Assembly: GCA_913774845.1 (NCBI GenBank)
Contig: CAJYJO010000043.1
Location: 1 to 64,000 of the forward strand
Source of the DNA: an uncultured Microbacterium sp.
GTDB taxonomy: Bacteria > Actinomycetota > Actinomycetes > Actinomycetales > Microbacteriaceae
DNA length: 64,000 nt
Reading direction: 5' to 3'
Position numbers and translations under genes: made by a program. Of the stretch, positions 17,539 to 25,323 are shown piece by piece; position 1 is the stretch's first letter; each line of letters starts with the position of its first letter. The notes under the pieces are model-generated. The model searched no databases. It was not told the DNA's origin and saw nothing but the letters and a program-made list of their open reading frames with translations.

Positions 17539-17586
17539 GTGGACGTTGCGTCCATGATGCACATCGAATGTGGACGGTATGTCCAC
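17539..17586. promoter_or_regulatory. Two tandem palindromic operators in a divergent promoter
   Basis: GTGGAC-N5-GTCCAT (17539-17555) and GTGGAC-N5-GTCCAC (17570-17586) lie with centres 31 bp apart, about three helical turns. They fall between the HAD/phn operon and the divergent unknown gene, so they probably bind the RpiR-type regulator encoded at the operon end or a dimeric repressor elsewhere. Confidence 0.65.
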
Positions 17587-17646
17587 GTCGTGTAAACGCT
17601 GGATGAACGACGGCTGTGCGCCCCCGGGCCCGCCTACCGTGGGACC

Positions 17647-18270
17647 GTGACCTCCCCCGCAGCCCTCGCCGCCGCTGCCGCCCTCGGGGCCGAGACCCCC
17701 TCCTCGGCGATCGACTCGCTCCCGTGGCTCGCGGCATCCCTCGTCGATGACGCCGCCGCCGGCCGCTTCGCCGCGTGGGGACGCTCGACGATCGTCGACG
17801 AGAACGTCGGACAGGCGGTCCTTCCCCGCGCACTGTTCGACGAGCTGCACGCGCGAGCCGGGCTCGACGCCTCCTGGCCGGTGGGCAACGCCGGCCTGCT
17901 GCACGTCTACGGCTACCTGCTGTCGACCACACCGACCCCGTACGGACTCAAGCGCGAGCGGTGGCTCACCGACGACCTGGCCCTCGCCGGCGGACTCTCC
18001 CGCGGGGCGTTCTCACCCTGGACCGGGGCCGACACCCTGCTCTCGCGGGTCACCGCCGCCGCGGCATCCCTCCTCTCCCGCCCCGACGCGATCGACGAGG
18101 TCGTCGAGGGCCGCTCGGCCCGCATCGCGCTCGGAGACCCGCTCCCCGACGGCGCCACCGCCCTGGCCTACGCGGTCGACGGACTCATCGTCACGATGTT
18201 CCCGGTGGCCGACGCGGAGGCGCTGCGGTCGGGACTCGGCGGACCGCGGCTGCGGTGGAACGCGATGTAA
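17647..18270 (+). CDS. Conserved hypothetical protein (unknown function)
   Basis: A 207-residue soluble protein with balanced composition and codon use like its neighbours, so I consider it real. I do not recognise a domain. Visible parts are a Trp/Pro-containing centre (YGYLLSTTPTPYGLKRERWL, then FSPWTGADTLLSRVTAAAAS) and a C-terminal strand-rich part (ALAYAVDGLIVTMFPV). The start is GTG 17647 with a TACCGT hexamer 6 nt before it, consistent with a leaderless transcript. It is divergent from the phn operon across two operator-like palindromes and convergent with the ramB-like gene, 6 nt away. It may have been annotated elsewhere as an amino acid deaminase, which I cannot support. Confidence 0.65.
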   Translation: MTSPAALAAAAALGAETPSSAIDSLPWLAASLVDDAAAGRFAAWGRSTIVDENVGQAVLPRALFDELHARAGLDASWPVGNAGLLHVYGYLLSTTPTPYGLKRERWLTDDLALAGGLSRGAFSPWTGADTLLSRVTAAAASLLSRPDAIDEVVEGRSARIALGDPLPDGATALAYAVDGLIVTMFPVADAEALRSGLGGPRLRWNAM

Positions 18271-18276
18271 GACCCC

Positions 18277-19755
18277 TTACTCGCGTGGCGCGTGCGCCTC
18301 GAGGAACTCGTACATCTCGGTCGTATCCACGCCCGGGAACGCCCCCGTCGGCAGGGTCGCGAGCAGGGTACGGGGCGTGCGCACGTTGGGCCAGGCCTGA
18401 CCGCGCCACGCGGTCTCGAGGTCGGCGGGCGCGCGGCGGCAGCACGTCTCGACCGCGTGCCGCGAGACCCCGCGGTTGGGGGTGTCCCGCCCGCGGAACC
18501 ACCTCGTGTCGTCGAACCGCACGCCCACGCTCACCGAGTGCGCGCCCTCGCTCGACTGCTCGACGCGCGCGGTGCACCAGTACGTCCCGTTGCCGGTGTC
18601 GGTGTACTGGTAGTACGGGTTGAAGAGGTCGTCCTCCTCGAACACCACGCGGCTCGTCCATCGGCGACAGCACATCTGCCCCTCGATCGAACCGAGGCGA
18701 TCGGTGGGGAAGTTCACGTCGTCGTTCTCGTACGCCTTCGTGATCGTCCCCGACTCGTGCACTTTGAGGAAGTGCACCGGGATGCCGAGATGCACCGTCG
18801 CGAGATTGGTGAAGCGGTGCGCGGCCGTCTCGTACGACACCGAGTAGGCGTCGCGCAGGTCTTCGACGCTGATCGTGCGCCGCTCCTTCGCCTCGCGCAG
18901 GGCCGCGACGACGTGCGCCTCGGGCATGAGAAGGGCGCCGGTCAGGTAGTTCGTCTCGACGCGCTGACGGAGGAACTCGTCGTAGCTCGTCGGCTCGCCG
19001 TGCCCGAGGATCCGGCTCGACAGCGCCTGCAGCACGGCCGCACGGGGGTCGCCCTTCGCGACCTTCGTCGACAGGTACAGCCGACCGTGCTTCACATCGG
19101 CGATGCTGCGCGTCGATGACGGCAGGTCGGGCACGTAGTGCAGCGTGAAGCCGAGGTGCGCGGCGATGTCGCTCGCGCCGCGCTGGGTGAGCGGTCCGCC
19201 GGGGTGCTCCACGGCCTCGAGGATTGCGGATGCCACGCGCTCGAGCTCCGGGAAATGGTTGTCCTGCGTGCGCATGAGGCGACGGAGGGCGACGTTCGCG
19301 CGACGGGCCTCCTCCGGCGTCGCCGACCGCTCCTCCCGGAGCCGTTCGATCTCGGCCTGGAGAGCGAGCATCGCGGCGAGCGCCTCGTCGGGCACCGCGC
19401 GCCCCACGCGGAACGGCGCGATCCCGAGCGCTTGGAACGTCTGCCCGCGCATCGCCCGCTCCACCGACAGCTCGAGGGTGGCGCGGGCGTCGAGGGGCTC
19501 GGCATCCAGGATCTGGTCGAGCTTGCACTCCAGAGCACGCGCGATCGCCTGCAGGAGCGTGAGCTTGGCTTCGCGGCGCCCGTTCTCGATCATCGACATC
19601 TGGCTCGGCGCGCGACCGACCGCTCCGGCGAGGTCGTCGAGGGTCATGCCGCGCGCGGTGCGCAGCTGCCGGATGCGGCGGCCGATGGTGAGCGTGTCCA
19701 CTCCCTCATCGTCGAGCGGGAGGGATGCCGAGGGGATCGAGACGCCGGTGTCCAT
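18277..19755 (-). CDS. ramB: RamB-like regulator of acetate/glyoxylate metabolism (XRE HTH + ImmA/IrrE-type domain)
   Basis: The 492-residue protein has an N-terminal XRE helix-turn-helix (residues ~24-84; [32 protein letters not shown]), an IrrE/DUF955-like central part, and the C-terminal DUF2083/ScfR-type region with several Cys ([16 protein letters not shown]). This architecture and length match RamB, which in Corynebacterium controls aceA, aceB and other acetate genes. It is divergent from aceA, as ramB is next to aceA in corynebacteria. The start is ATG 19755. The assignment to RamB rests on architecture and neighbourhood; the ligand is not evident. Confidence 0.82.
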   Translation of the reverse strand: MDTGVSIPSASLPLDDEGVDTLTIGRRIRQLRTARGMTLDDLAGAVGRAPSQMSMIENGRREAKLTLLQAIARALECKLDQILDAEPLDARATLELSVERAMRGQTFQALGIAPFRVGRAVPDEALAAMLALQAEIERLREERSATPEEARRANVALRRLMRTQDNHFPELERVASAILEAVEHPGGPLTQRGASDIAAHLGFTLHYVPDLPSSTRSIADVKHGRLYLSTKVAKGDPRAAVLQALSSRILGHGEPTSYDEFLRQRVETNYLTGALLMPEAHVVAALREAKERRTISVEDLRDAYSVSYETAAHRFTNLATVHLGIPVHFLKVHESGTITKAYENDDVNFPTDRLGSIEGQMCCRRWTSRVVFEEDDLFNPYYQYTDTGNGTYWCTARVEQSSEGAHSVSVGVRFDDTRWFRGRDTPNRGVSRHAVETCCRRAPADLETAWRGQAWPNVRTPRTLLATLPTGAFPGVDTTEMYEFLEAHAPRE

Positions 19756-19778
19756 ACCGGCAGGTTCTCACAGAATCG

Positions 19779-19796
19779 GAAGATCGGGCGATCTTC
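19779..19796. promoter_or_regulatory. Palindromic operator candidate between ramB-like gene and aceA
   Basis: GAAGATC-N4-GATCTTC is a perfect inverted repeat in the 131-nt divergent gap. Further half-site-like sequences (GAATCTTC, GATCTTCG) follow at about 19803 and 19823. It differs from the corynebacterial RamB site I recall (AAAGTTTGCAAA-like), so the bound protein is uncertain. Confidence 0.55.
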
Positions 19797-19886
19797 ACAA
19801 GGAGAATCTTCGGAACGGGGCTTGATCTTCGCCCACAGTGGTCTCCACGGGGCACCGAGGCCCCGGCATCCCGAAGGAGAACGCTC

Positions 19887-21203
19887 ATGACGATCCAGGC
19901 CACCCCCGCGCAGCCGCCGCTCCGCCCCGGCGACCAGACCGAGACCGCCGCCGAGCTCCGTGCCGCATGGGAGGCCGACCCGCGCTGGGACGGCATCGAG
20001 CGCACGTTCTCGGCCGACGACGTCGTCCGCCTGCGCGGCAGCGTCCGCGAGGAGGCGACCCTCGCCCGCCGCGGGGCCGAGAACCTCTGGAACCTCCTCC
20101 ACACCGAGGAGTACGTCCGCGCCCTCGGCGCGTACACCGGCGGTCAGGCCGTGCAGCAGGTGCGCGCGGGCCTGAAGGCCATCTACCTCTCCGGCTGGCA
20201 GGTCGCCGCCGACGGCAACCTCGCGGGTCAGACCTACCCCGACCAGAGCCTGTACCCCGCCAACTCGGTGCCGGCGGTCGTGCGCCGCATCAACAACGCA
20301 CTGCTGCGCCAGGACCAGATCGAGCGCGCCGAGGGGGAGATCACCCAGGACTGGCTCGCCCCGATCGTCGCCGACGCCGAGGCAGGCTTCGGCGGTCCGC
20401 TGAACGCCTACGAGCTCGCGCAGTCGCTGATTTCGGCGGGGGCCGCCGGCATCCACTGGGAAGACCAGCTCGCGAGCGAGAAGAAGTGCGGTCACCTCGG
20501 CGGCAAGGTGCTCGTGCCGATCCAGCAGCACATCCGGACCCTCAACGCCTCGCGCCTCGCGGCCGACGTCGCGGGCGTGCCGACGGTGATCATCGCACGC
20601 ACCGACGCCCTGGCCGCCGACCTGCTCACGAGCGACATCGACGAGCGCGACCGCGAATTCCTCACCGGCGAGCGCACGAGCGAGGGGTTCTACCGCGTGC
20701 GCCCGGGTTTGGATGCCGTCATCGCCCGCGGCCTCGCCTTCGCCCCCTACGCCGATCTGCTGTGGGTCGAGACCGGGGAGCCGGACATCGAGCTCGCCCG
20801 CCGCTTCGCCGAAGCGATCCACGCCCGCTTCCCGGGCAAGAAGCTCGCCTACAACTGCTCGCCGAGCTTCAACTGGAAGCGCCACCTCGACGAAGCGCAG
20901 ATCGCGACGTTCCAGGCGGAGCTCGCGGCGATGGGCTACGCCTTCCAGTTCATCACCCTCGCGGGCTTCCACGCCGTGAACCACTCGATGTTCGACCTCG
21001 CCCGCGGCTACGCCGAGCGCGCCATGAGCGCGTACGTCGAGCTGCAGGAGGCCGAGTTCGCCGCCGAAGCGAACGGGTACACCGCCACGCGCCACCAGCG
21101 CGAAGCGGGCACCGGATACTTCGACGTCGTCTCGACCGCGCTCAACCCCGACAGCGCAACCCTCGCCCTGGCCGGCTCGACCGAGACGGCCCAGTTCCAC
21201 TGA
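19887..21203 (+). CDS. aceA: Isocitrate lyase
   Basis: Cleaves isocitrate to glyoxylate and succinate, the first step of the glyoxylate shunt. The 438-residue protein has the catalytic signature [11 protein letters not shown] (Cys201) preceded by [13 protein letters not shown], and motifs such as [19 protein letters not shown] and [10 protein letters not shown], all family hallmarks. The length is normal for the short bacterial form. ATG 19887 follows a strong AAGGAGAA ribosome binding site; the upstream part of the frame is not coding. It is divergent from the ramB-like gene and followed by aceB after a repeat-rich gap. Confidence 0.97.
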   Translation: MTIQATPAQPPLRPGDQTETAAELRAAWEADPRWDGIERTFSADDVVRLRGSVREEATLARRGAENLWNLLHTEEYVRALGAYTGGQAVQQVRAGLKAIYLSGWQVAADGNLAGQTYPDQSLYPANSVPAVVRRINNALLRQDQIERAEGEITQDWLAPIVADAEAGFGGPLNAYELAQSLISAGAAGIHWEDQLASEKKCGHLGGKVLVPIQQHIRTLNASRLAADVAGVPTVIIARTDALAADLLTSDIDERDREFLTGERTSEGFYRVRPGLDAVIARGLAFAPYADLLWVETGEPDIELARRFAEAIHARFPGKKLAYNCSPSFNWKRHLDEAQIATFQAELAAMGYAFQFITLAGFHAVNHSMFDLARGYAERAMSAYVELQEAEFAAEANGYTATRHQREAGTGYFDVVSTALNPDSATLALAGSTETAQFH

Positions 21204-21253
21204 CCCGCGGCGGCCCCGTCGCCCGCGCGAGAACCTCGTCCCACTTATCGCGG

Positions 21254-21312
21254 ACCTCGTCCCACTTATGGCCACCTGAGCCACCCTCAACCAGCCATAA
21301 GTGGGACAAGGT
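21254..21312. repeat. Hairpin repeat, copy 1 (aceA-aceB gap)
   Basis: ACCTCGTCCCACTTATGG at the left pairs with CCATAAGTGGGACAAGGT at the right with one mismatch around a ~23-nt loop. A half copy (CCTCGTCCCACTTAT, 21234-21248) lies just before it. It may serve as the aceA terminator, but the duplicated form at 21385 suggests a REP-like family. Confidence 0.75.
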
Positions 21313-21384
21313 CGCACGCGGCCCCTCCCGCCGCACCTCGCTCTTCGCAACGCACATCGCCCCCTCGTCCCCGTTATGACGGAG

Positions 21385-21440
21385 CTTGTCCCACATATGG
21401 CCGGTCAAGCCACCCCCGACCAGCCATAAGTGGGACAAGG
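21385..21440. repeat. Hairpin repeat, copy 2 (aceA-aceB gap)
   Basis: CTTGTCCCACATATGGC pairs with GCCATAAGTGGGACAAG (one mismatch), and an inner GGTC/GACC pair flanks the loop. The right arm is identical to that of copy 1, AGCCATAAGTGGGACAAGG. It lies 48 nt before the aceB start. Confidence 0.75.
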
Positions 21441-21487
21441 TTCGCGGGGAAAGGGGCACAGCGCGACACAGACAGAAAGCCACGACC

Positions 21488-23167
21488 ATGACCCTCATCA
21501 CCTCTCCCCCGCAGACCACCGCGACCTCCGCGGGCACGACTTCGGCCGGCGCGACGCCGCAGCCCCTGGCATCCGCCCCGCACCTGCGCCTGGAGCGCGC
21601 CCTCGAAGGACGGGATGCCGAGATCCTCACCCCCGCGGCCCTGGCGTTCCTCACCGAGCTGCACGACCGCTTCGCCCGGCGCCGGCACGACCGGCTCGCC
21701 GCGCGCGAGCGCCGCCGCTTCGAGATCGGCACGGGCGACGACCCGCACTTCCGCGCCGACACCGCGCACATCCGCGACGACCCGTCGTGGCGCGTGGCGG
21801 GGGCGGGCCCGGGCCTCGAAGACCGCCGCGTCGAGATCACCGGCCCCACCGACCCGAAGATGACCATCAACGCGCTGAACTCCGGCGCGCGGGTGTGGCT
21901 GGCCGACCAGGAGGATGCCACCAGCCCCACCTGGCGCAACGTGATCGGCGGACAGCTCTCGCTGTTCGACGCGATCCGCGGGCAGCTGTCGTTCACCAGC
22001 CCCGAGGGCAAGCGCTACGAGGTCACCGCCGAGCGCACTCCCACGATCGTGATGCGCCCGCGCGGCTGGCACCTCCCCGAGAAGCATGTGACGTTCATCG
22101 ATCGCGCGGGCCGGGAGCTGCCGGCATCTGGTTCGCTCGTGGACTACGGGCTGTACGTCTTCCACAACGCGCACGCCCTGATCGCGGCGGGCCGGGGGCC
22201 GTACTTCTACCTGCCGAAGATCGAGTCGGCAGAGGAAGCGCGACTGTGGGACGACGTCTTCTCGTTCACCGAGGAGCGCCTGGGTCTCGCGCACGGCACG
22301 ATCCGCGCGACGGTGCTGATCGAGACGCTGCCCGCGGCGTTCGAGATGGAGGAGATCCTCTTCGCCCTCCGCGACCACTGCGCGGGGCTGAACGCCGGCC
22401 GCTGGGACTACATCTTCTCGATCATCAAGACCTACCGCGGGCGCGGGGCGCGGTTCGTGCTCCCCGACCGCAGCGAGGTGACCATGACGGTGCCGTTCAT
22501 GCGGGCCTACACCGAGCTGCTCGTGCGCACCTGCCACAAGCGGGGCGCGTACGCGATCGGCGGCATGAGCGCCTTCATCCCCAACCGCCGCAAGCCCGAG
22601 GTGACGGAAGCGGCGTTCGAGAAGGTCGCCGCCGACAAGCGACGCGAGGCCGGCGACGGCTTCGACGGCACGTGGGTGGCCCACCCCGACCTCATCCCGG
22701 TGGCTCGCGCCGAGTTCGACGCCGTGCTCGGCGACGCGCCGAACCAGCTCGAGCGCCGACGCGAGGACGTGTCGATCGATCCCGCCGATCTGCTCGACCT
22801 GCGGATCGGTCTGCCCGTGACGACGACGGGTGTGCGCGGCAACGTCTCGGTGGCGATCCGCTACATCGAGGCGTGGTTGCGGGGCCTCGGTGCCGTGGCG
22901 ATCGACGATCTCATGGAGGATGCCGCGACCGCCGAGATCTCACGCTCGCAGATCTGGCAGTGGATCCACCAGGACCGCGAGACCGCCGAGGGCGACACGA
23001 TCACCCGGGCCTTCGTCGAGGGCCTGCTCGACGAGGTGCTGGCGGAGGTGCCGCGCACCGACGGAGATCGTTTCGACGACGCCGCCGCGGTGTTCCGCGA
23101 GGTGGCGCTGCGACCGGAGTTCCCGGCGTTCCTCACCCTGCCGGCCTACGCCAAGTACCTCGACTGA
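21488..23167 (+). CDS. aceB: Malate synthase A
   Basis: Condenses glyoxylate with acetyl-CoA to malate. The 559-residue length fits isoform A. Key blocks are visible: DPKMTINALNSGARVWLADQ with ADQEDATSPTW, the IVMRPRGWHLPEKHV segment, PYFYLPKIES, IRATVLIETLPAAFEMEEIL (catalytic Arg and metal-binding Glu region), GRWDYIFSIIKTYR and the C-terminal base-containing DLMEDAATAEISRSQIWQW. The start is ATG 21488; the ribosome binding site is weak. Downstream there is a strong terminator. With aceA it completes the glyoxylate shunt. Confidence 0.97.
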   Translation: MTLITSPPQTTATSAGTTSAGATPQPLASAPHLRLERALEGRDAEILTPAALAFLTELHDRFARRRHDRLAARERRRFEIGTGDDPHFRADTAHIRDDPSWRVAGAGPGLEDRRVEITGPTDPKMTINALNSGARVWLADQEDATSPTWRNVIGGQLSLFDAIRGQLSFTSPEGKRYEVTAERTPTIVMRPRGWHLPEKHVTFIDRAGRELPASGSLVDYGLYVFHNAHALIAAGRGPYFYLPKIESAEEARLWDDVFSFTEERLGLAHGTIRATVLIETLPAAFEMEEILFALRDHCAGLNAGRWDYIFSIIKTYRGRGARFVLPDRSEVTMTVPFMRAYTELLVRTCHKRGAYAIGGMSAFIPNRRKPEVTEAAFEKVAADKRREAGDGFDGTWVAHPDLIPVARAEFDAVLGDAPNQLERRREDVSIDPADLLDLRIGLPVTTTGVRGNVSVAIRYIEAWLRGLGAVAIDDLMEDAATAEISRSQIWQWIHQDRETAEGDTITRAFVEGLLDEVLAEVPRTDGDRFDDAAAVFREVALRPEFPAFLTLPAYAKYLD

Positions 23168-23182
23168 CGCCACTCACAGCCG

Positions 23183-23214
23183 CGAGCCCCCTCCCCGTCT
23201 CGGGAGGGGGCTCG
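23183..23214. terminator. Bidirectional terminator between aceB and the ligase gene
   Basis: CGAGCCCCCTCCC (23183-23195) and GGGAGGGGGCTCG (23202-23214) form a perfect 13-bp stem with a 6-nt loop. It lies 16 nt after aceB and 3 nt from the stop codon of the convergent gene, so it can end both transcripts. Confidence 0.85.
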
Positions 23215-23216
23215 GG

Positions 23217-24722
23217 TCACGCCGTCGCGGCGGAACGGAAGCGCCGGGGCTTGCCCTCGCCGAGGTCGATGAGGCGGTCCACGCGCGTGACCTCGACGGG
23301 CTGGTCCAGCAGCGCCTCGAGGGCACCGCGGATCATTCGCGCGTCGCCCCCGGCGACCGTCACCTCGACCGCGCCCCCGGCCCCCTGCACGACCGACCAC
23401 CCGAGCGCTCCGTGGCTCTGCAGCTGCTGCGTGAGATCGACCGAGGGAACGCGCACGCCGGAGCCGGTGACGAATTCGGTGTGCGCGCGCCCCTCGAGGT
23501 CGGCGATGCCGACCGCCCCGTCGGGGAGCCTCACGAGACGCCCCACGTCGCCGGTGCGGTACCGCACGAGCGGGAGCAGGGGGTTTTCGCCGGCCGTGAC
23601 GGTGATCTCGCCCCTCTCACCCTCGGGCACGGGGTTGCTCTCGGCATCCAGGATCTCGACGAGCACCCGTCGGTCGAGGACGCGGAACGGCCCGTCATCG
23701 GTGCGCGCGGCGATCGGCCGGGTTTCGTGGAGGCCGTAGACGTCGATGACTGGACACGCGAAAGCGGCCTCGAGCGCGGTGCGCAGCGGAGCCGACAACG
23801 CCATCGCGCCCGAGAACAGCGCGAGCGGTCGCAGCACCTCGCGCAGATCGTCGCTCAACAGCTCGGCGAGGCTCGTGGGGTTGCCCGAGATCACCTGCGG
23901 GTCCGCGTCGGCGAGGAATCGGGAGCGATCGGATGCCGCCCGCCAGGCGCGCGCGTCGAGGTTCACGCGCGCCATCGCCCGGTGCGCGAAGCCGCTGATC
24001 AGCGAGACGTAGGTGAACGCCTGCCGCTGCTGCAGCACCCAGACGAGCGCCAGACGCTCGGCATCCGGAGTCCAGGTCGCCCCCGCACGGCGGGCGAGGT
24101 CGACGAGGAGGTGGAAGCCGCGCGCGACCTCTTCGACGTCGTCGGGGATCACGAGCGCAGCTCCCGTCGAGCCCGAGCTCGTGCCGTGCAGCATGCGGTC
24201 GAGGTCGGCGTCGAGCGGCACGAACGCCGAGACGTCGGCCGCCAGGTCGGCGCGGGCGATCGGGGGGAAGTCCACGAGGGTGCGCAGCCCCGTGTGCCCG
24301 CGATAGAACGGGAGCTTCCGCGCGGTCGCGAGGTGCTCGTCGAGCCAGCCCTCGCGCGGAAGCGGGGTGCGCGTGCGCTCGATCGCCTCAGCGGTCAGCC
24401 GGTCGCCGGTCGCGTGCACCCAGGTGGGAGCGCAGGGGTGGGTGCGCCAGCGGCGGAGGCGCTCCTCGGCGGGGGTGTCGAGGGTCGGCCAGCGCTCGGC
24501 ATCCGTGAGCACCGCCGCGGAGCCCGGGCGGTACTCGCCGAGCGCGAGCGGATCATCGGGGTCGGGTACCGCCGCCGGCTCCGGTTCGCCGCCGACGCTC
24601 GGTGCCGGTGCGGAAGGGGTGGGCACCGCCGGCTGCGATTCGCCGCCACCCGGGGACACGTCTCGGCTGTCACGCCCCGCCACCGGTTCGGGCGCGGGCC
24701 GAAGGGCGCCGGGCTCACTCAC
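23217..24722 (-). CDS. Adenylate-forming (PaaK-like) acyl-CoA ligase-type enzyme
   Basis: The 501-residue protein resembles phenylacetate-CoA ligase-type AMP-binding enzymes. The phosphate loop is TSSGSTGAALVIP, the acceptor region reads DVYGLHETRP (YGxTE-like), and the late AMP motif is RYRTGDVGRLVRL. The C-terminal domain ends EGKPRRFR, placing a Lys near the expected catalytic position. Residues 1-60 are a Pro/Ala/Glu-rich tail-like extension. It would activate a carboxylic acid with ATP; the substrate is unknown. GTG 24722 overlaps the preceding gene by 8 nt, making it the last gene of the MoxR/VWA operon, an unusual partner. Confidence 0.78.
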   Translation of the reverse strand: MSEPGALRPAPEPVAGRDSRDVSPGGGESQPAVPTPSAPAPSVGGEPEPAAVPDPDDPLALGEYRPGSAAVLTDAERWPTLDTPAEERLRRWRTHPCAPTWVHATGDRLTAEAIERTRTPLPREGWLDEHLATARKLPFYRGHTGLRTLVDFPPIARADLAADVSAFVPLDADLDRMLHGTSSGSTGAALVIPDDVEEVARGFHLLVDLARRAGATWTPDAERLALVWVLQQRQAFTYVSLISGFAHRAMARVNLDARAWRAASDRSRFLADADPQVISGNPTSLAELLSDDLREVLRPLALFSGAMALSAPLRTALEAAFACPVIDVYGLHETRPIAARTDDGPFRVLDRRVLVEILDAESNPVPEGERGEITVTAGENPLLPLVRYRTGDVGRLVRLPDGAVGIADLEGRAHTEFVTGSGVRVPSVDLTQQLQSHGALGWSVVQGAGGAVEVTVAGGDARMIRGALEALLDQPVEVTRVDRLIDLGEGKPRRFRSAATA

Positions 24723-25323
24723 TGGAGTACCTCGCCGCCGCCTCCCGCGCACGGGCCTCGGCCAGACGTCGGGCGATCTCCTCGCGGTGCTCGTACGCGG
24801 CGTAGGCCTCGGCGAGCGCGCTGCTGCGCCGCAGCGAGTCGCGGGCCTGCCAGAGCGCCTGCGCGGTCGCGCGGTCCTCTCCCGCGGGAAGGAACCCGGC
24901 CCACAGCAGGAAGGTGCGGGCCGCCTCCTCGCGCCGTTCGTCGTCGGCGAGCCAGTCGAGCGGATCGACCACCGGCGCGACCCGTAGCGCGAGGGCGTCG
25001 ACCGCGCGAAGCGCCCACGGACCGGTGAGGGACGGACGGAAGGGCTCGACCACCTCCTCGCTGGCGAGGAGCCAGAGCCCGATCGCGGCCCCGCGGCGCA
25101 CGCGCGGATCGTCGGCGTAGGCGGCGGACGCGCACTCGGCCCCCACGATGTCGCCCGAGAGCGCCCTGATCGACACGTCGTCGTCGAGGAACGATCGCGG
25201 CACGCTCGACAGCCGCGCGGCGACGGCGTCGAGCGCGGGGCCGGGGCGCGCGAGCGACCACGTCTCGCCCTCGGGCGGGGCCATGCTCGCCCAGACCTTC
25301 AGCAGTTCGTCGGCGTCAGCCAT
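24715..25323 (-). CDS. Unknown helical protein of the MoxR/VWA operon
   Basis: A 202-residue protein without signal peptide or membrane segment. It is rich in Ala, Arg, Glu and Asp, and the C-terminal 55 residues (TAQALWQARDSLRRSSALAE onwards) look like a long charged helix that could form a coiled coil. The middle part, WALRAVDALALRVAPVVDPL, is hydrophobic-helical. I recognise no domain. Start ATG 25323 overlaps the end of the peptidase-VWA gene by 8 nt, and its stop overlaps the ligase start, so it is translated with both. It probably forms part of the same complex. Confidence 0.7.
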   Translation of the reverse strand: MADADELLKVWASMAPPEGETWSLARPGPALDAVAARLSSVPRSFLDDDVSIRALSGDIVGAECASAAYADDPRVRRGAAIGLWLLASEEVVEPFRPSLTGPWALRAVDALALRVAPVVDPLDWLADDERREEAARTFLLWAGFLPAGEDRATAQALWQARDSLRRSSALAEAYAAYEHREEIARRLAEARAREAAARYSSE

